A stretch of 64,000 nucleotides of DNA, from positions 1,059,001-1,123,000 of the forward strand of contig CATIUR010000002.1 in assembly GCA_949592205.1 (NCBI GenBank). Direction: 5' to 3'. The stretch's first letter is position 1, and each line of letters begins with the position of its first letter. A model generated the notes under the pieces. That model did not search any database and had not been told where the DNA came from. It saw nothing but the letters and a program-made list of their open reading frames with translations. The stretch comes from Helichrysum umbraculigerum. Lineage: Eukaryota; Streptophyta; Magnoliopsida; Asterales; Asteraceae. Of the stretch, positions 30,428 through 44,300 are shown one piece after another. Position numbers and translations under genes: made by a program.

Positions 30428-30929
30428 AGAGGATGGGAATGAGCAATACTTGACATCTGTTGCTGATGTGCTCAAAAATGTGAATAGGTTAGACATTCTA
30501 GATCTGTGCGAGCTAAACAGTCAAAGAAACAGGCAGGCTTCACTGGTGATAATGGAAAGAGAGTTGGGGAGATGTTTGAGTATGTTGTTTGAGCCTGAGC
30601 CATTCACTAATTTGTTCTTAAACTGCATTGATGCTGTGAATACATGGAGACATTTTGTTAGAGCTGGAGTTCATATGATCTTATTCAGAAGTGGAATGAC
30701 AATCTACATGCTTGATGAGAGACGATATGTTCTGGGGACTCAGATTCTAAGAAATGTGCTTGCATCTCAACTGAGAACTACAGTGATTTCAGAAGGAGCA
30801 TTCAATGCTTTATACATGGTGCTCAATCAGTTTCATAAAAGAATGGAGTTGGAAAGAATAAGAGAGGAGGAGAAAAAGAGAAAACAAAATCAAGCTCCTA
30901 AAGATGAAAAGAAAGATGAAGAAACTTGA
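30428..30929 (+). pseudogene. Copia-3 third ORF, C-terminus
   Basis: Homologous to Copia-2 11945-12461. Uninterrupted here: NEQYLTSVADVLKNVNRLDILDL, the LFEPEPFTNLF block, TWRHFVRAGVHMILF with Trp where Copia-2 has TGA, then the K/E-rich tail ending KDEET and TGA. Confidence 0.78.
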
Positions 30930-30954
30930 TACATTGCTGAGAATGATCAAGTTT

Positions 30955-30963
30955 AGGGGGAGA
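30955..30963 (+). promoter_or_regulatory. Polypurine tract of Copia-3
   Basis: AGGGGGAGA one base before the 3' LTR, identical to that of Copia-2. Confidence 0.88.
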
Positions 30964-30964
30964 T

Positions 30965-31501
30965 TGTTGAGACCTGAGCCACTGTCAGATCTGCTCAGAG
31001 TACAAGTATGCTGCCACTGTTAGAAGAAGTTCACCACTGTTAGAGTTTTTGTATTGACAGTACCGCTGTCAACTAGTTTTAGTCTAACAGTGCCACTGTT
31101 GGTACTTGTAACTTGTATTTTGTATTTACTCCACTGTTAGTAATATACGAGTACTACCCCTGTTAGTTATATAGACAACCACTGTTGGTTAGATAAAGTC
31201 GGTTAGAGTTATATTACGAGTCAATAAGGATTCCTAATATGTTTGATTCTGTAAAGGACTCTATGTGATTATAAATAGAGATCCTGTAAAACCCTAGAAG
31301 GATACGAGTCATTCTAGTTATTAGCTTCAAGGTTGTAAACCCTAACACAATTGTGTGTTCGTATTATCGATAATAATATTGAAGCTTTTTGATTAGATAT
31401 TCTGTTTATACAAGTTCTTCAAGTTGTTAATAAACTATTCCGCAAGCTTATTAACAATTCATCAAAGTAATACATACTAAGATCTCTAACTGGGATTAAC
31501 A
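30965..31501 (+). repeat. Copia-3 3' LTR (537 bp)
   Basis: Starts TGTTGAGACC and ends GGGATTAACA. It is about 31 bp longer than the Copia-2 LTR, mostly by extra CCACTGTTAG-type sequence near 31030-31075. Six CTGTTR words in about 180 bp, TATA box at 31270-31277. The next base belongs to the satellite. Confidence 0.88.
31270..31277 (+). promoter_or_regulatory. TATA box in Copia-3 LTR
   Basis: TATAAATA, followed by GAG, as in Copia-2. Confidence 0.7.
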
Positions 31502-32190
31502 TTTTGTTTATTGAATTATTGTACCTCAGAAACCCGAGTTTTTATATAAGCAAAAAACACTGAGTTCCTTTGCGTGACAGTTTAAAATTCTATTGATAGT
31601 CAAATTATTAATTTTTGTTCTATATTAGGTATTTATATATGTTTAGGATGGAAAATTGTTTATTTATATACCACAATCTTGGAAATTACCTAACTTTTTT
31701 GCAATACGCAAAAATACGTATTATTTTGTGTAATGCTTAAATTTTTAATTCTGTGTCATATTTTATATTTTAATGAAAAAATATGTGGTCAATTTAAGTA
31801 TGTATATACCTTATTTTTTGAATTATTACAGTTTCTATTGTAACAAAGAAAACCCGAGTTTTTCTATAAGCAAAAAAAACTGAGTTCCTTTGTGTGACAG
31901 TTTAAAATTCTATTGATAGTCAAATTATAAATTTTTGTTCTATATTAGGTATTTATATACGTTTAGGATGGAAAATTGTTTATTTATATACTACAATCTT
32001 GGAAATTACCGAACTTTTTTGCATTACGCAAAAATACGTACTATTTTGCGTAATGCTTAAATTTTTAATTCGGTGCCAGATTTTATATTTTAATGAAAAA
32101 ATAGGCTATTATATATAGTTATGTGGTCAATTTAAGTATGTATATACATTATTTTTTGAAGTATTGTTGTTTCTATTGGAACTCAAAAAA
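31502..32190. repeat. Edge monomers next to Copia-3
   Basis: The first two monomers are atypical. The interval 31533-31853 is 320 bp because it lacks about 18 bp of the usual AGGCTATTATATATAGTT segment, and its CCCGAG block reads TTTTTATATAAGC rather than TTTTTCGATAAGC. Only the part of a monomer right of the insertion point is present at the junction. Confidence 0.8.
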
Positions 32191-32878
32191 CCCGAGTTTT
32201 TCGATAAGTAAAAAAAAAACTGAGTTCTTTTGCATGACAACTTAAAAATCTATTTATAGTCAAATTATTAATTTTTGTTCTATATTAGGTATTTATATGT
32301 TTAGGATGGAAAATTGTTTATTTATATATGACAATCTTGGAAATTACCGAACTTTTTTACATTACGCAAAAATACGTACTATTTTGCGTAATGCTTTAAT
32401 TTTTAATTCGGTGCCAGATTTCATATTTTAATGAAAAAATAGGCTATTATATATAGTTATGTGGTGAAATTAAGTATGTATATAAATTTTTTTTTTTTTT
32501 TTGAATTATTGCTGTTTCTATTGGAACTCAAAAAACCCGAGTTTTTCGATAAGCAAAAAAAAAAACTGAGTTCCGTTGTGTTACAGTTTAAAAATCTATT
32601 GATAGTTAAATTTTTAATTTTTGGTATATATTAGGTATTTATATACGTTTATGATGGAAAATTGTTTATTTATATACGACAACCTTGGAAATTACCTAAC
32701 TTTTTTGCATTACGCAAAAATACGTACTATTTTGCCTAATGCTTTAATGTTTAATTCGGTGCCAGATTTCATATTTTAATGAAAAAATAGGCTATTATAT
32801 ATAGTTATGTGGTGAATTTAAGTATGTATATACATTTTTTTTTTTGAATTATTGTTGTTTCTATTGGAACTCAAAAAA

Positions 32879-35800
32879 CCCGAGTTTTTCGATTAGCAAA
32901 AAAAAACTGAGTTCCTTTGTGTGACTGTTTAAAAATCTATTGATAGTCAAATTTTTAATTTTTGGTCCTTAATAGGTATTTATATAGGTTTAGGATGAAA
33001 AATTGTTTATTTATATACGACAATCTTGGAAATTACTGAACTTTTTTGCATTACGCAAAAATACTTACTATTTTGCGTAATGCTTAAATTTTTAATTCGG
33101 TGCCAGATTTTATATTTTAATGAAAAAATAGGCTATTATATATAGTTATGTGGTCAATTTAAGTATGTATATACATTATTTTTTGAATTATTGAAGTTTC
33201 TATTGTAACTCAGAAAACCCGAGTTTTTCGATAAGCAAAAAACACGAGTTCCTTTGCGTGACAGTTTAAAATTCTATTGATAGTCAAATAATTAATTTTT
33301 GTTCTATATTAGGTATGTATATACGTTTAGGATGGAAAATTGTTTATTTATATACGACAATCTTGGAAATTACCGAACTTTTTTACATTACGCAAAAATA
33401 CGTACTATTTTGCGTAATGCTTTAATTTTTAATTCGGTGCCAGATTTCATATTTTAATGAAAAAATAGGCTATTATATATAGTTATGTGGTGAATTTAAG
33501 TATGTATATAAATTTTTTTATTTTATTTTTAATTATTGCTGTTTCTATTGGAACTCAAAAAACCCGAGTTTTTCGATAAGCAAAAAAAACTGAGTTCCAT
33601 TGTGTTACAGTTTAAAAATCTATTGATAGTTAAATTTTTAATTTTTGGTCTATATTAGGTATTTATATACGTTTAGGATGGTAAATTGTTTATTTATATA
33701 CGACAATCTTTGAAATTACCTAACTTTTTGGCATTACGTAAAAATACGTACTATTTTGCCTAATGCTTTAATTTTTAATTCGGTGCCAGATTTCATATTT
33801 TAATGAAAAAATAGGCTATTATATATAGTTATGTGGTGAATTTAAGTATGTATATACATTTTTTTTTTTGAATTACTGCTGTTTCTTTTGGAACTCAAAA
33901 AACCCGAGTTTTTCGATAAAAAACTGAGTTCCTTTGCGTGACAGCTTAAAAATCTATTTATAGTCAAATTATTAATTTTTGTTCTATATTAGGTATTTAT
34001 ACGTTTAGGATGGAAAATTGTTTATTTATATACGACAATCTTGAAAATTACCGAACTTTTTTACATTACGCAAAAATACGTACTATTTTGCGTAATGCTT
34101 TAATATTTAATTCAGTGCCCGATTTCATATTTTAATGAAAAAATAGGCTATTATATATAGTTATGTGGTGAATTTAAGTATGTATATACATTTTTTTTTA
34201 ATTATTGTTGTTTCTGTTGGAACTCAAAAAACCCGAGTTTTTCGATAAGCAAAAAACACTGAGTTCCTTTGTGTTACAGTTTAAAAAACTATTGATAGTC
34301 AAATTTTTAATTTTTGGTCTATATTAGGTATTTATATACGTTTAGGATGGAAAATTGTTTATTTAGATACGACAATCTTGGAAATTACCCAACTTTTTTG
34401 CATTACGCAATAAAACGTACTATTTTGCGTAATGCTTTAATTTTTAATTCGGTGCCAGATTTAATATTTTAATAAAAAAAATAGGCTATTATATAAAGTT
34501 ATGTGGTTAATTTAAGTCTGTATATACATTATTTTTTGAATTATTGTTGTTTCTATTGGAACTCAAAAAACCCGAGTTTTTCGATAAGAAAAAAAAAACT
34601 GAGTTCCTTTGCGTGACAGCGTAAAAATCTATTTATAGTCAAATTATTAATTTTTGTTCTATATTAGGTATTTATACGTTTAGGATAGAAAAATGTTTAT
34701 TTATATACGACAATCTTGGAAATTACCGAACTTTTTTACATTACGCAAAAATACGTACTATTTTACGTAATGCTTTAATTTTTAATTCGGTGCCAGATTT
34801 AATATTTTAATGAAAAAATAGGCTATTATATATAGTTATGTGGTGAAATTAAGTATGTATATAAATTTTTTTTTTTTTAATTATTACTGTTTCTATTGGA
34901 ACTCAAAAAACCCGAGTTTTTCGATAAGCAAAAAAAAAACTGAGTTCCGTTGTGTTACAGTTTAAAAATCTATTGATAGTTAAATTTTTAATTTTTGGTA
35001 TATATTAGGTATTTATATACGTTTATGATGGAAAATTGTTTATTTATATACGACAATCTTGGAAATTACCTAACTTTTTTGCATTACGCAAAAATACGTA
35101 CTATTTTGCCTAATGCTTTAATTTTTAATTCGGTGCCAGATTTCATATTTTAATGAATAAATAGGCTATTATATATAGTTATGTGGTGAATTTAAGTATG
35201 TATATACATTTCTTTTTGAATTATTGCTGTTTCTATTGGAACTCAAAAAACCCGAGTTTTTTGATTAGCAAAAAAAAACTGAGTTCCTTTGTGTGACTGT
35301 TTAAAAATCTATTGATAGTCAAATTTTTAATTTTTGGTCCTTAATAGGTATTTATATAGGTTTAGGATGAAAAATTGTTTATTTATATACGACAATCTTG
35401 GAAATTACTGAACTTTTTTGCATTACGCAAAAATACTTACTATTTTGCGTAATGCTTAAATTTTTAATTCGGTGCCAGATTTTATATTTTAATGAAAAAA
35501 TAGGCTATTATATATAGTTATGTGGTCAATTTAAGTATGTATATACATTATTTTTTGAATTATTGAAGTTTCTATTGTAACTCAGAAAACCCGAGTTTTT
35601 CGATAAGCAAAAAACACGAGTTCCTTTGCGTGACAGTTTAAAATTCTATTGATAGTCAAATAATTAATTTTTGTTCTATATTAGGTATGTATATACGTTT
35701 AGGATGGAAAATTGTTTATTTATATACGACAATCTTGGAAATTACCGAACTTTTTTACATTACGCAAAAATACGTACTATTTTGCGTAATGCTTTAATTT

Positions 35801-37627
35801 TTAATTCGGTGCCAGATTTCATATTTTAATGAAAAAATAGGCTATTATATATAGTTATGTGGTGAATTTAAGTATGTATATAAATTTTTTTATTTTTTTT
35901 TTAATTATTGATGTTTCTATTGGAACTCAAAAAACCCGAGTTTTTCGATAAGCAAAAAAAACTGAGTTCCGTTGTGTTACAGTTTAAAAATCTATTGATA
36001 GTTAAATTTTTAATTTTTGGTCTATATTAGGTATTTATATACGTTTAGGATGGTAAATTGTTTATTTATATACGACAATCTTTGAAATTACCTAACTTTT
36101 TGGCATTACGTAAAAATACGTACTATTTTGCCTAATGCTTTAATTTTTAATTCGGTGCCAGATTTCATATTTTAATGAAAAAATAGGCTATTATATATAG
36201 TTATGTGGTGAATTTAAGTATGTATATACATTTTTTTTTTTTTTTGAATTACTGCTGTTCCTTTTGGAACTCAAAAAACCCAAGTTTTTCGATAAAAAAC
36301 TGAGTTCCTTTGCGTGACAGCTTAAAAATCTATTTATAGTCAAATTATTAATTTTTGTTCTATATTAGGTATTTATACGTTTAGGATGGAAAATTGTTTA
36401 TTTATATACGACAATCTTGAAAATTACCGAACTTTTTTACATTACGCAAAAATACGTACTATTTTGCGTAATGCTTTAATATTTAATTCAGTGCCCGATT
36501 TCATATTTTAATGAAAAAATAGGCTATTATATATAGTTATGTGGTGAATTTAAGTATGTATATACATTTTTTTTTAATTATTGTTGTTTCTGTTGGAACT
36601 CAAAAAACCCGAGTTTTTCGATAAGCAAAAAACACTGAGTTCCTATGTGTTACAGTTTAAAAAACTATTGATAGTCAAATTTTTAATTTTTGGTCTATAT
36701 TAGGTATTTATATACGTTTAGGATGGAAAATTGTTTATTTAGATACGACAATCTTGGAAATTACCCAACTTTTTTGCATTACGCAATAAGACGTACTATT
36801 TTGCGTAATGCTTTAATTTTTAATTCGGTGCCAGATTTAATATTTTAATAAAAAAATAGGCTATTATATAAAGTTATGTGGTTAATTTAAGTCTGTATAT
36901 ACATTATTTTTTGAATTATTGTTGTTTCTATTGGAACTCAAAAAACCCGAGTTTTTCGATAAGAAAAAAAAACTGAGTTCCTTTGCGTGACAGCGTAAAA
37001 ATCTATTTATAGTCAAATTATTAATTTTTGTTCTATATTAGGTATTTATACGTTTAGGATAGAAAAATGTTTATTTATATACGACAATCTTGGAAATTAC
37101 CGAACTTTTTTACATTACGCAAAAATACGTACTATTTTACGTAATGCTTTAATTTTTAATTCGGTGCCAGATTTAATATTTTAATGAAAAAATAGGCTAT
37201 TATATATAGTTATGTGGTGAAATTAAGTATGTATATAAATTTTTTTTTTTTTTTTGAATTATTGCTGTTTCTATTGGAACTCAAAAAACCCGAGTTTTTC
37301 GATAAGCAAAAAAAAACTGAGTTCCGTTGTGTTACAGTTTAAAAATCTATTGATAGTTAAATTTTTAATTTTTGGTATATATTAGGTATTTATATACGTT
37401 TATGATGGAAAATTGTTTATTTATATACGACAATCTTGGAAATTACCTAACTTTTTTGCATTACGCAAAAATACGTACTATTTTGCCTAATGCTTTAATT
37501 TTTAATTCGGTGCCAGATTTCATATTTTAATGAATAAATAGGCTATTATATATAGTTATGTGGTGAATTTAAGTATGTATATACATTTCTTTTTGAATTA
37601 TTGCTGTTTCTATTGGAACTCAAAAAA
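32879..37627. repeat. Two tandem 7-monomer higher-order repeats (about 2,375 bp each)
   Basis: Landmarks at 32879, 33218, 33563, 33903, 34232, 34571 and 34911 recur with the same variant order at 35251, 35590, 35935, 36279, 36608, 36946 and 37289 (offset 2372-2378). Diagnostic variants include the short GATAAAAAACTGAG form and the CAATAARACG form of the dyad. Confidence 0.9.
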
Positions 37628-40600
37628 CCCGAGTTTTTTGATTAGCAAAAAAAAAAAACTGAGTTCCTTTGTGTGACTGTTTAAAAATCTATTGATAGTC
37701 AAATTTTTAATTTTTGGTCCTTATTAGGTATTTATATAGGTTTAGGATGAAAAAATTGTTTATTTATATACGACAATCTTGGAAATTACTGAACTTTTTT
37801 GCATTACGCAAAAATACTTACTATTTTGCGTAATGCTTAAATTTTTAGTTCGGTGCCAGATTTTATATTTTAATGAAAAAATAGGCTATTATATATAGTT
37901 ATGTGGTCAATTTAAGTATGTATATACATTATTTTTTGAATTATTGAAGTTTCTATTGTAACTCAGAAAACCCAAGTTTTTCGATAAGCAAAGAACACTG
38001 AGTTCCTTTGCGTGACAGTTTAAAATTCTATTGATAGTCAAATTATAAATTTTTGTTCTATATTAGGTATTTATATACGTTTAGGATGGAAAATTGTTTA
38101 TTTATATACGACAATCTTGGAAATTACCGAACTTTTTTGCATTACGCAAAAATACGTACTATTTTGCGTAATGCTTAAATTTTGAATTCGGTGCCAGATT
38201 TTATATTTTAATGAAAAAATAGGCTATTATATATAGTTATGTGGTCAATTTAAGTATGTATATACATTATTTTTTGAAGTATTGTTGTTTCTATTGGAAC
38301 TCAAAAAACCCGAGTTTTTCGATAAGTAAAAAAAAACTGAGTTCTTTTGCATGACAACTTAAAAATCTATTTATAGTCAAATTATTAATTTTTGTTCTAT
38401 ATTAGGTATTTATACGTTTAGGATAGAAAAATGTTTATTTATATACGACAATCTTGGAAATTACCGAACTTTTTTACATTACGCAAAAATACGTACTATT
38501 TTACGTAATGCTTTAATTTTTAATTCGGTGCCAGATTTAATATTTTAATGAAAAAATAGGCTATTATATATAGTTATGTGGTGAAATTAAGTATGTATAT
38601 AAATTTTTTTTTTTTTTTTTGAATTATTGCTGTTTCTATTGGAACTCAAAAAACCCGAGTTTTTCGATAAGCAAAAAAAAACTGAGTTCCGTTGTGTTAC
38701 AGTTTAAAAATCTATTGATAGTTAAATTTTTAATTTTTGGTATATATTAGGTATTTATATACGTTTATGATGGAAAATTGTTTATTTATATACGACAATC
38801 TTGGAAATTACCTAACTTTTTTGCATTACGCAAAAATACGTACTATTTTGCCTAATGCTTTAATTTTTAATTCGGTGCCAGATTTCATATTTTAATGAAT
38901 AAATAGGCTATTATATATAGTTATGTGGTGAATTTAAGTATGTATATACATTTCTTTTTGAATTATTGCTGTTTCTATTGGAACTCAAAAAACCCGAGTT
39001 TTTTGATTAGCAAAAAAAAAAAACTGAGTTCCTTTGTGTGACTGTTTAAAAATCTATTGATAGTCAAATTTTTAATTTTTGGTCCTTATTAGGTATTTAT
39101 ATAGGTTTAGGATGAAAAAATTGTTTATTTATATACGACAATCTTGGAAATTACTGAACTTTTTTGCATTACGCAAAAATACTTACTATTTTGCGTAATG
39201 CTTAAATTTTTAGTTCGGTGCCAGATTTTATATTTTAATGAAAAAATAGGCTATTATATATAGTTATGTGGTCAATTTAAGTATGTATATACATTATTTT
39301 TTGAATTATTGAAGTTTCTATTGTAACTCAGAAAACCCAAGTTTTTCGATAAGCAAAGAACACTGAGTTCCTTTGCGTGACAGTTTAAAATTCTATTGAT
39401 AGTCAAATTATAAATTTTTGTTCTATATTAGGTATTTATATACGTTTAGGATGGAAAATTGTTTATTTATATACGACAATCTTGGAAATTACCGAACTTT
39501 TTTGCATTACGCAAAAATACGTACTATTTTGCGTAATGCTTAAATTTTGAATTCGGTGCCAGATTTTATATTTTAATGAAAAAATAGGCTATTATATATA
39601 GTTATGTGGTCAATTTAAGTATGTATATACATTATTTTTTGAAGTATTGTTGTTTCTATTGGAACTCAAAAAACCCGAGTTTTTCGATAAGTAAAAAAAA
39701 ACTGAGTTCTTTTGCATGACAACTTAAAAATCTATTTATAGTCAAATTATTAATTTTTGTTCTATATTAGGTATTTATACGTTTAGGATGGAAAATTGTT
39801 TATTTATATATGACAATCTTGGAAATTACCGAACTTTTTTACATTACGCAAAAATACGTACTATTTTGCGTAATGCTTTAATTTTTAATTCGGTGCCAGA
39901 TTTCATATTTTAATGAAAAAATAGGCTATTATATATAGTTATGTGGTGAAATTAAGTATGTATATAAATTTTTTTTTTTTTTTGAATTATTGCTGTTTCT
40001 ATTGGAACTAAAAAAACCCGAGTTTTTCGATAAGCAAAAAAAAAACTGAGTTCCGTTGTGTTACAGTTTAAAAATCTATTGATAGTTAAATTTTTAATTT
40101 TTGGTATATATTAGGTATTTATATACGTTTATGATGGAAAATTGTTTATTTATATACGACAATCTTGGAAATTACCTAACTTTTTTGCATTACGCAAAAA
40201 TACGTACTATTTTGCCTAATGCTTTAATTTTTAATTCGGTGCCAGATTTCATATTTTAATGAATAAATAGGCTATTATATATAGTTATGTGGTGAATTTA
40301 AGTATGTATATACATTTCTTTTTGAATTATTGCTGTTTCTATTGGAACTCAAAAAACCCGAGTTTTTTGATTAGCAAAAAAAAAAAACTGAGTTCCTTTG
40401 TGTGACTGTTTAAAAATCTATTGATAGTCAAATTTTTAATTTTTGGTCCTTATTAGGTATTTATATAGGTTTAGGATGAAAAAATTGTTTATTTATATAC
40501 GACAATCTTGGAAATTACTGAACTTTTTTGCATTACGCAAAAATACTTACTATTTTGCGTAATGCTTAAATTTTTAGTTCGGTGCCAGATTTTATATTTT

Positions 40601-41382
40601 AATGAAAAAATAGGCTATTATATATAGTTATGTGGTCAATTTAAGTATGTATATACATTATTTTTTGAATTATTGAAGTTTCTATTGTAACTCAGAAAAC
40701 CCAAGTTTTTCGATAAGCAAAGAACACTGAGTTCCTTTGCGTGACAGTTTAAAATTCTATTGATAGTCAAATTATAAATTTTTGTTCTATATTAGGTATT
40801 TATATACGTTTAGGATGGAAAATTGTTTATTTATATACGACAATCTTGGAAATTACCGAACTTTTTTGCATTACGCAAAAATACGTACTATTTTGCGTAA
40901 TGCTTAAATTTTGAATTCGGTGCCAGATTTTATATTTTAATGAAAAAATAGGCTATTATATATAGTTATGTGGTCAATTTAAGTATGTATATACATTATT
41001 TTTTGAAGTATTGTTGTTTCTATTGGAACTCAAAAAACCCGAGTTTTTCGATAAGTAAAAAAAAACTGAGTTCTTTTGCATGACAACTTAAAAATCTATT
41101 TATAGTCAAATTATTAATTTTTGTTCTATATTAGGTATTTATACGTTTAGGATGGAAAATTGTTTATTTATATATGACAATCTTGGAAATTACCGAACTT
41201 TTTTACATTACGCAAAAATACGTACTATTTTGCGTAATGCTTTAATTTTTAATTCGGTGCCAGATTTCATATTTTAATGAAAAAATAGGCTATTATATAT
41301 AGTTATGTGGTGAAATTAAGTATGTATATAAATTTTTTTTTTTTTTTTTGAATTATTGATGTTTCTATTGGAACTCAAAAAA
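37628..41382. repeat. Three tandem 4-monomer higher-order repeats (about 1,364 bp each)
   Basis: Landmarks 37628, 37971, 38309, 38654 repeat at 38993, 39336, 39674, 40017 and again from 40357, 40700, 41038. Unit order is marked by TTTTTTGATTAGC, CCCAAG, GATAAGTAAAA and a GTTCCGTTG monomer. Copies look nearly identical, so expansion is recent. Confidence 0.9.
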
Positions 41383-44300
41383 CCTGAGTTTTTCGATAAG
41401 CAAAAAAAAAACTGAGTTCCGTTGTGTTACAGTTTAAAAATATATTGATAGTTAAATTTTTAATTTTTGGTATATATTAGGTATTTATATACGTTTATGA
41501 TGGAAAATTGTTTATTTATATAAGACAACCTTGGAAATTACCTAACTTTTTTGCATTACGCAAAAATACGTACTATTTTGCCTAATGCTTTAATGTTTAA
41601 TTCGGTGCCAGATTTCATATTTTAATGAAAAAATAGGCTATTATATATAGTTATGTGGTGAATTTAAGTATGTATATACATGTTTTTTTTTAATTATTGT
41701 TGTTTCTATTGGAACTCAAAAAACCCGAGTTTTTCGATTAGCAAAAAAAAAACTGAGTTCTTTTGTGTGACTGTTTAAAAATCTATTGATAGTCAAATTT
41801 TTAATTTTTGGTCCTTAATAGGTATTTATATAGGTTTAGGATGAAAAATTGTTTATTTATATACGACAATCTTGGAAATTACTGAACTTTTTTGCATTAC
41901 GCAAAAATACTTACTATTTTGCGTAATGCTTAAATTTTTAATTCGGTGCCAGATTTTATATTTTAATGAAAAAATAGGCTATTATATATAGTTATGTGGT
42001 CAATTTAAGTATGTATATACATTATTTTTTGAATTATTGAAGTTTATATTGTAACTCAGAAAACCCGAGTTTTTCGATAAGCAAAAAACACGAGTTCCTT
42101 TGCGTGACAGTTTAAAATTCTATTGATAGTCAAATAATTAATTTTTGTTCTATATTAGGTATGTATATACGTTTAGGATGGAAAATTGTTTATTTATATA
42201 CGACAACCTTGGAAATTACCGAACTTTTTTACATTACGCAAAAATACGTACTATTTTGCGTAATGCTTTAATTTTTAATTCGGTGCCAGATTTCATATTT
42301 TAATGAAAAAATAGGCTATTATATATAGTTATGTGGTGAATTTAAGTATGTATATAAATTTTTTTTTTTTTTTTTTGAATTATTGCTGTTTCTATTGGAA
42401 CTCAAAAAACCCGAGTTTTTCGATAAGCAAAAAAAACTGAGTTCCATTGTGTTACAGTTTAAAAATCTATTGATAGTTAAATTTTTAATTTTTGGTCTAT
42501 ATTAGGTATTTATATACGTTTAGGATGGTAAATTGTTTATTTATATACGACAATCTTTGAAATTACCTAACTTTTTGGCATTACGCAAAAATACGTATTA
42601 TTTTGCCTAATGCTTTAATTTTTAATTCGGTGCCAGATTTCATATTTTAATGAAAAAATAGGCTATTATAAATAGTTATGTGGTGAATTTTAGTATGTAT
42701 ATACATTTTTTTTTTTTTGAATTACTGATGTTTCTTTTGGAATTCAAAAAACCCGAGTTTTTCGATAAAAAACTGAGTTCCTTTGCGTGACAGCTTAAAA
42801 ATATATTTATAGTCAAATTATTAATTTTTGTTCTATATTAGGTATTTATACGTTTAGGATGGAAAATTGTTTATTTATATATGACAATCTTGGAAATTAA
42901 CGAACTTTTTTACATTACGCAAAAATACGTACTATTTTGCGTAATGCTTTAATTTTTAATTCGGTGCCAGATTTCATATTTTAATGAAAAAATAGGCTAT
43001 TATATATAGTTATGTGGTGAAATTAAGTATGTATATAAATTTTTTTTTTTTTTTTGAATTATTGATGTTTCTATTGGAACTCAAAAAACCTGAGTTTTTC
43101 AATAAGCAAAAAAAAAAACTGAGTTCCGTTGTGTTACAGTTTAAAAATCTATTGATAGTTAAATTTTTAATTTTTGGTATATATTAGGTATTTATATACG
43201 TTTATGATGGAAAATTGTTTATTTATATAAGACAACCTTGGAAATTACCTAACTTTTTTGCATTACGCAAAAATACGTACTATTTTGCCTAATGCTTTAA
43301 TGTTTAATTCGGTGCCAGATTTCATATTTTAATGAAAAATAGGCTATTATATATAGTTATGTGGTGAATTTAAGTATGTATATACATGTTTTTTTTTAAT
43401 TATTGTTGTTTCTATTGGAACTCAAAAAACCCGAGTTTTTCGATTAGCAAAAAAAAACTGAGTTCTTTTGTGTGACTGTTTAAAAATCTATTGATAGTCA
43501 AATTTTTAATTTTTGGTCCTTAATAGGTATTTATATAGGTTTAGGATGAAAAATTGTTTATTTATATACGACAATCTTGGAAATTACTGAACTTTTTTGC
43601 ATTACGCAAAAATACTTACTATTTTGCGTAATGCTTAAATTTTTAATTCGGTGCCAGATTTTATATTTTAATGAAAAAATAGGCTATTATATATAGTTAT
43701 GTGGTCAATTTAAGTATGTATATACATTATTTTTTGAATTATTGAAGTTTATATTGTAACTCAGAAAACCCGAGTTTTTCGATAAGCAAAAAACACGAGT
43801 TCCTTTGCGTGACAGTTTAAAATTCTATTGATAGTCAAATAATTAATTTTTGTTCTATATTAGGTATGTATATACGTTTAGGATGGAAAATTGTTTATTT
43901 ATATACGACATTCTTGGAAATTACCGAACTTTTTTACATTACGCAAAAATACGTACTATTTTGCGTAATGCTTTAATTTTTAATTCGGTGCCAGATTTCA
44001 TATTTTAATGAAAAAATAGGCTATTATATATAGTTATGTGGTGAATTTAAGTATGTAAATAAATTTTTTTTTTTTTTTTGAATTATTGCTGTTTCTATTG
44101 GAACTCAAAAAACCCGAGTTTTTCGATAAGCAAAAAAAACTGAGTTCCATTGTGTTACAGTTTAAAAATCTATTGATAGTTAAATTTTTAATTTTTGGTC
44201 TATATTAGGTATTTATATACGTTTAGGATGGTAAATTGTTTATTTATATACGACAATCTTTGAAATTACCTAACTTTTTGGCATTACGCAAAAATACGTA

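Larger units (their letters stand above)
13003..31501 (+). mobile_element. Copia-3: host Copia element, same family as Copia-2, interrupted three times
   Basis: Visible parts are RT-RNase H (13003-14066), the RNase H tail (23826-24050), spacer, the third ORF (24640-28060 and 30428-30929), a polypurine tract and the 3' LTR. The 5' part lies left of the window, beyond Copia-2. It is interrupted by Copia-2, by the Gypsy element (GATAA duplication) and by a solo LTR (GTCAG duplication). Its LTR runs straight into the satellite, so it inserted in the array. Confidence 0.88.
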
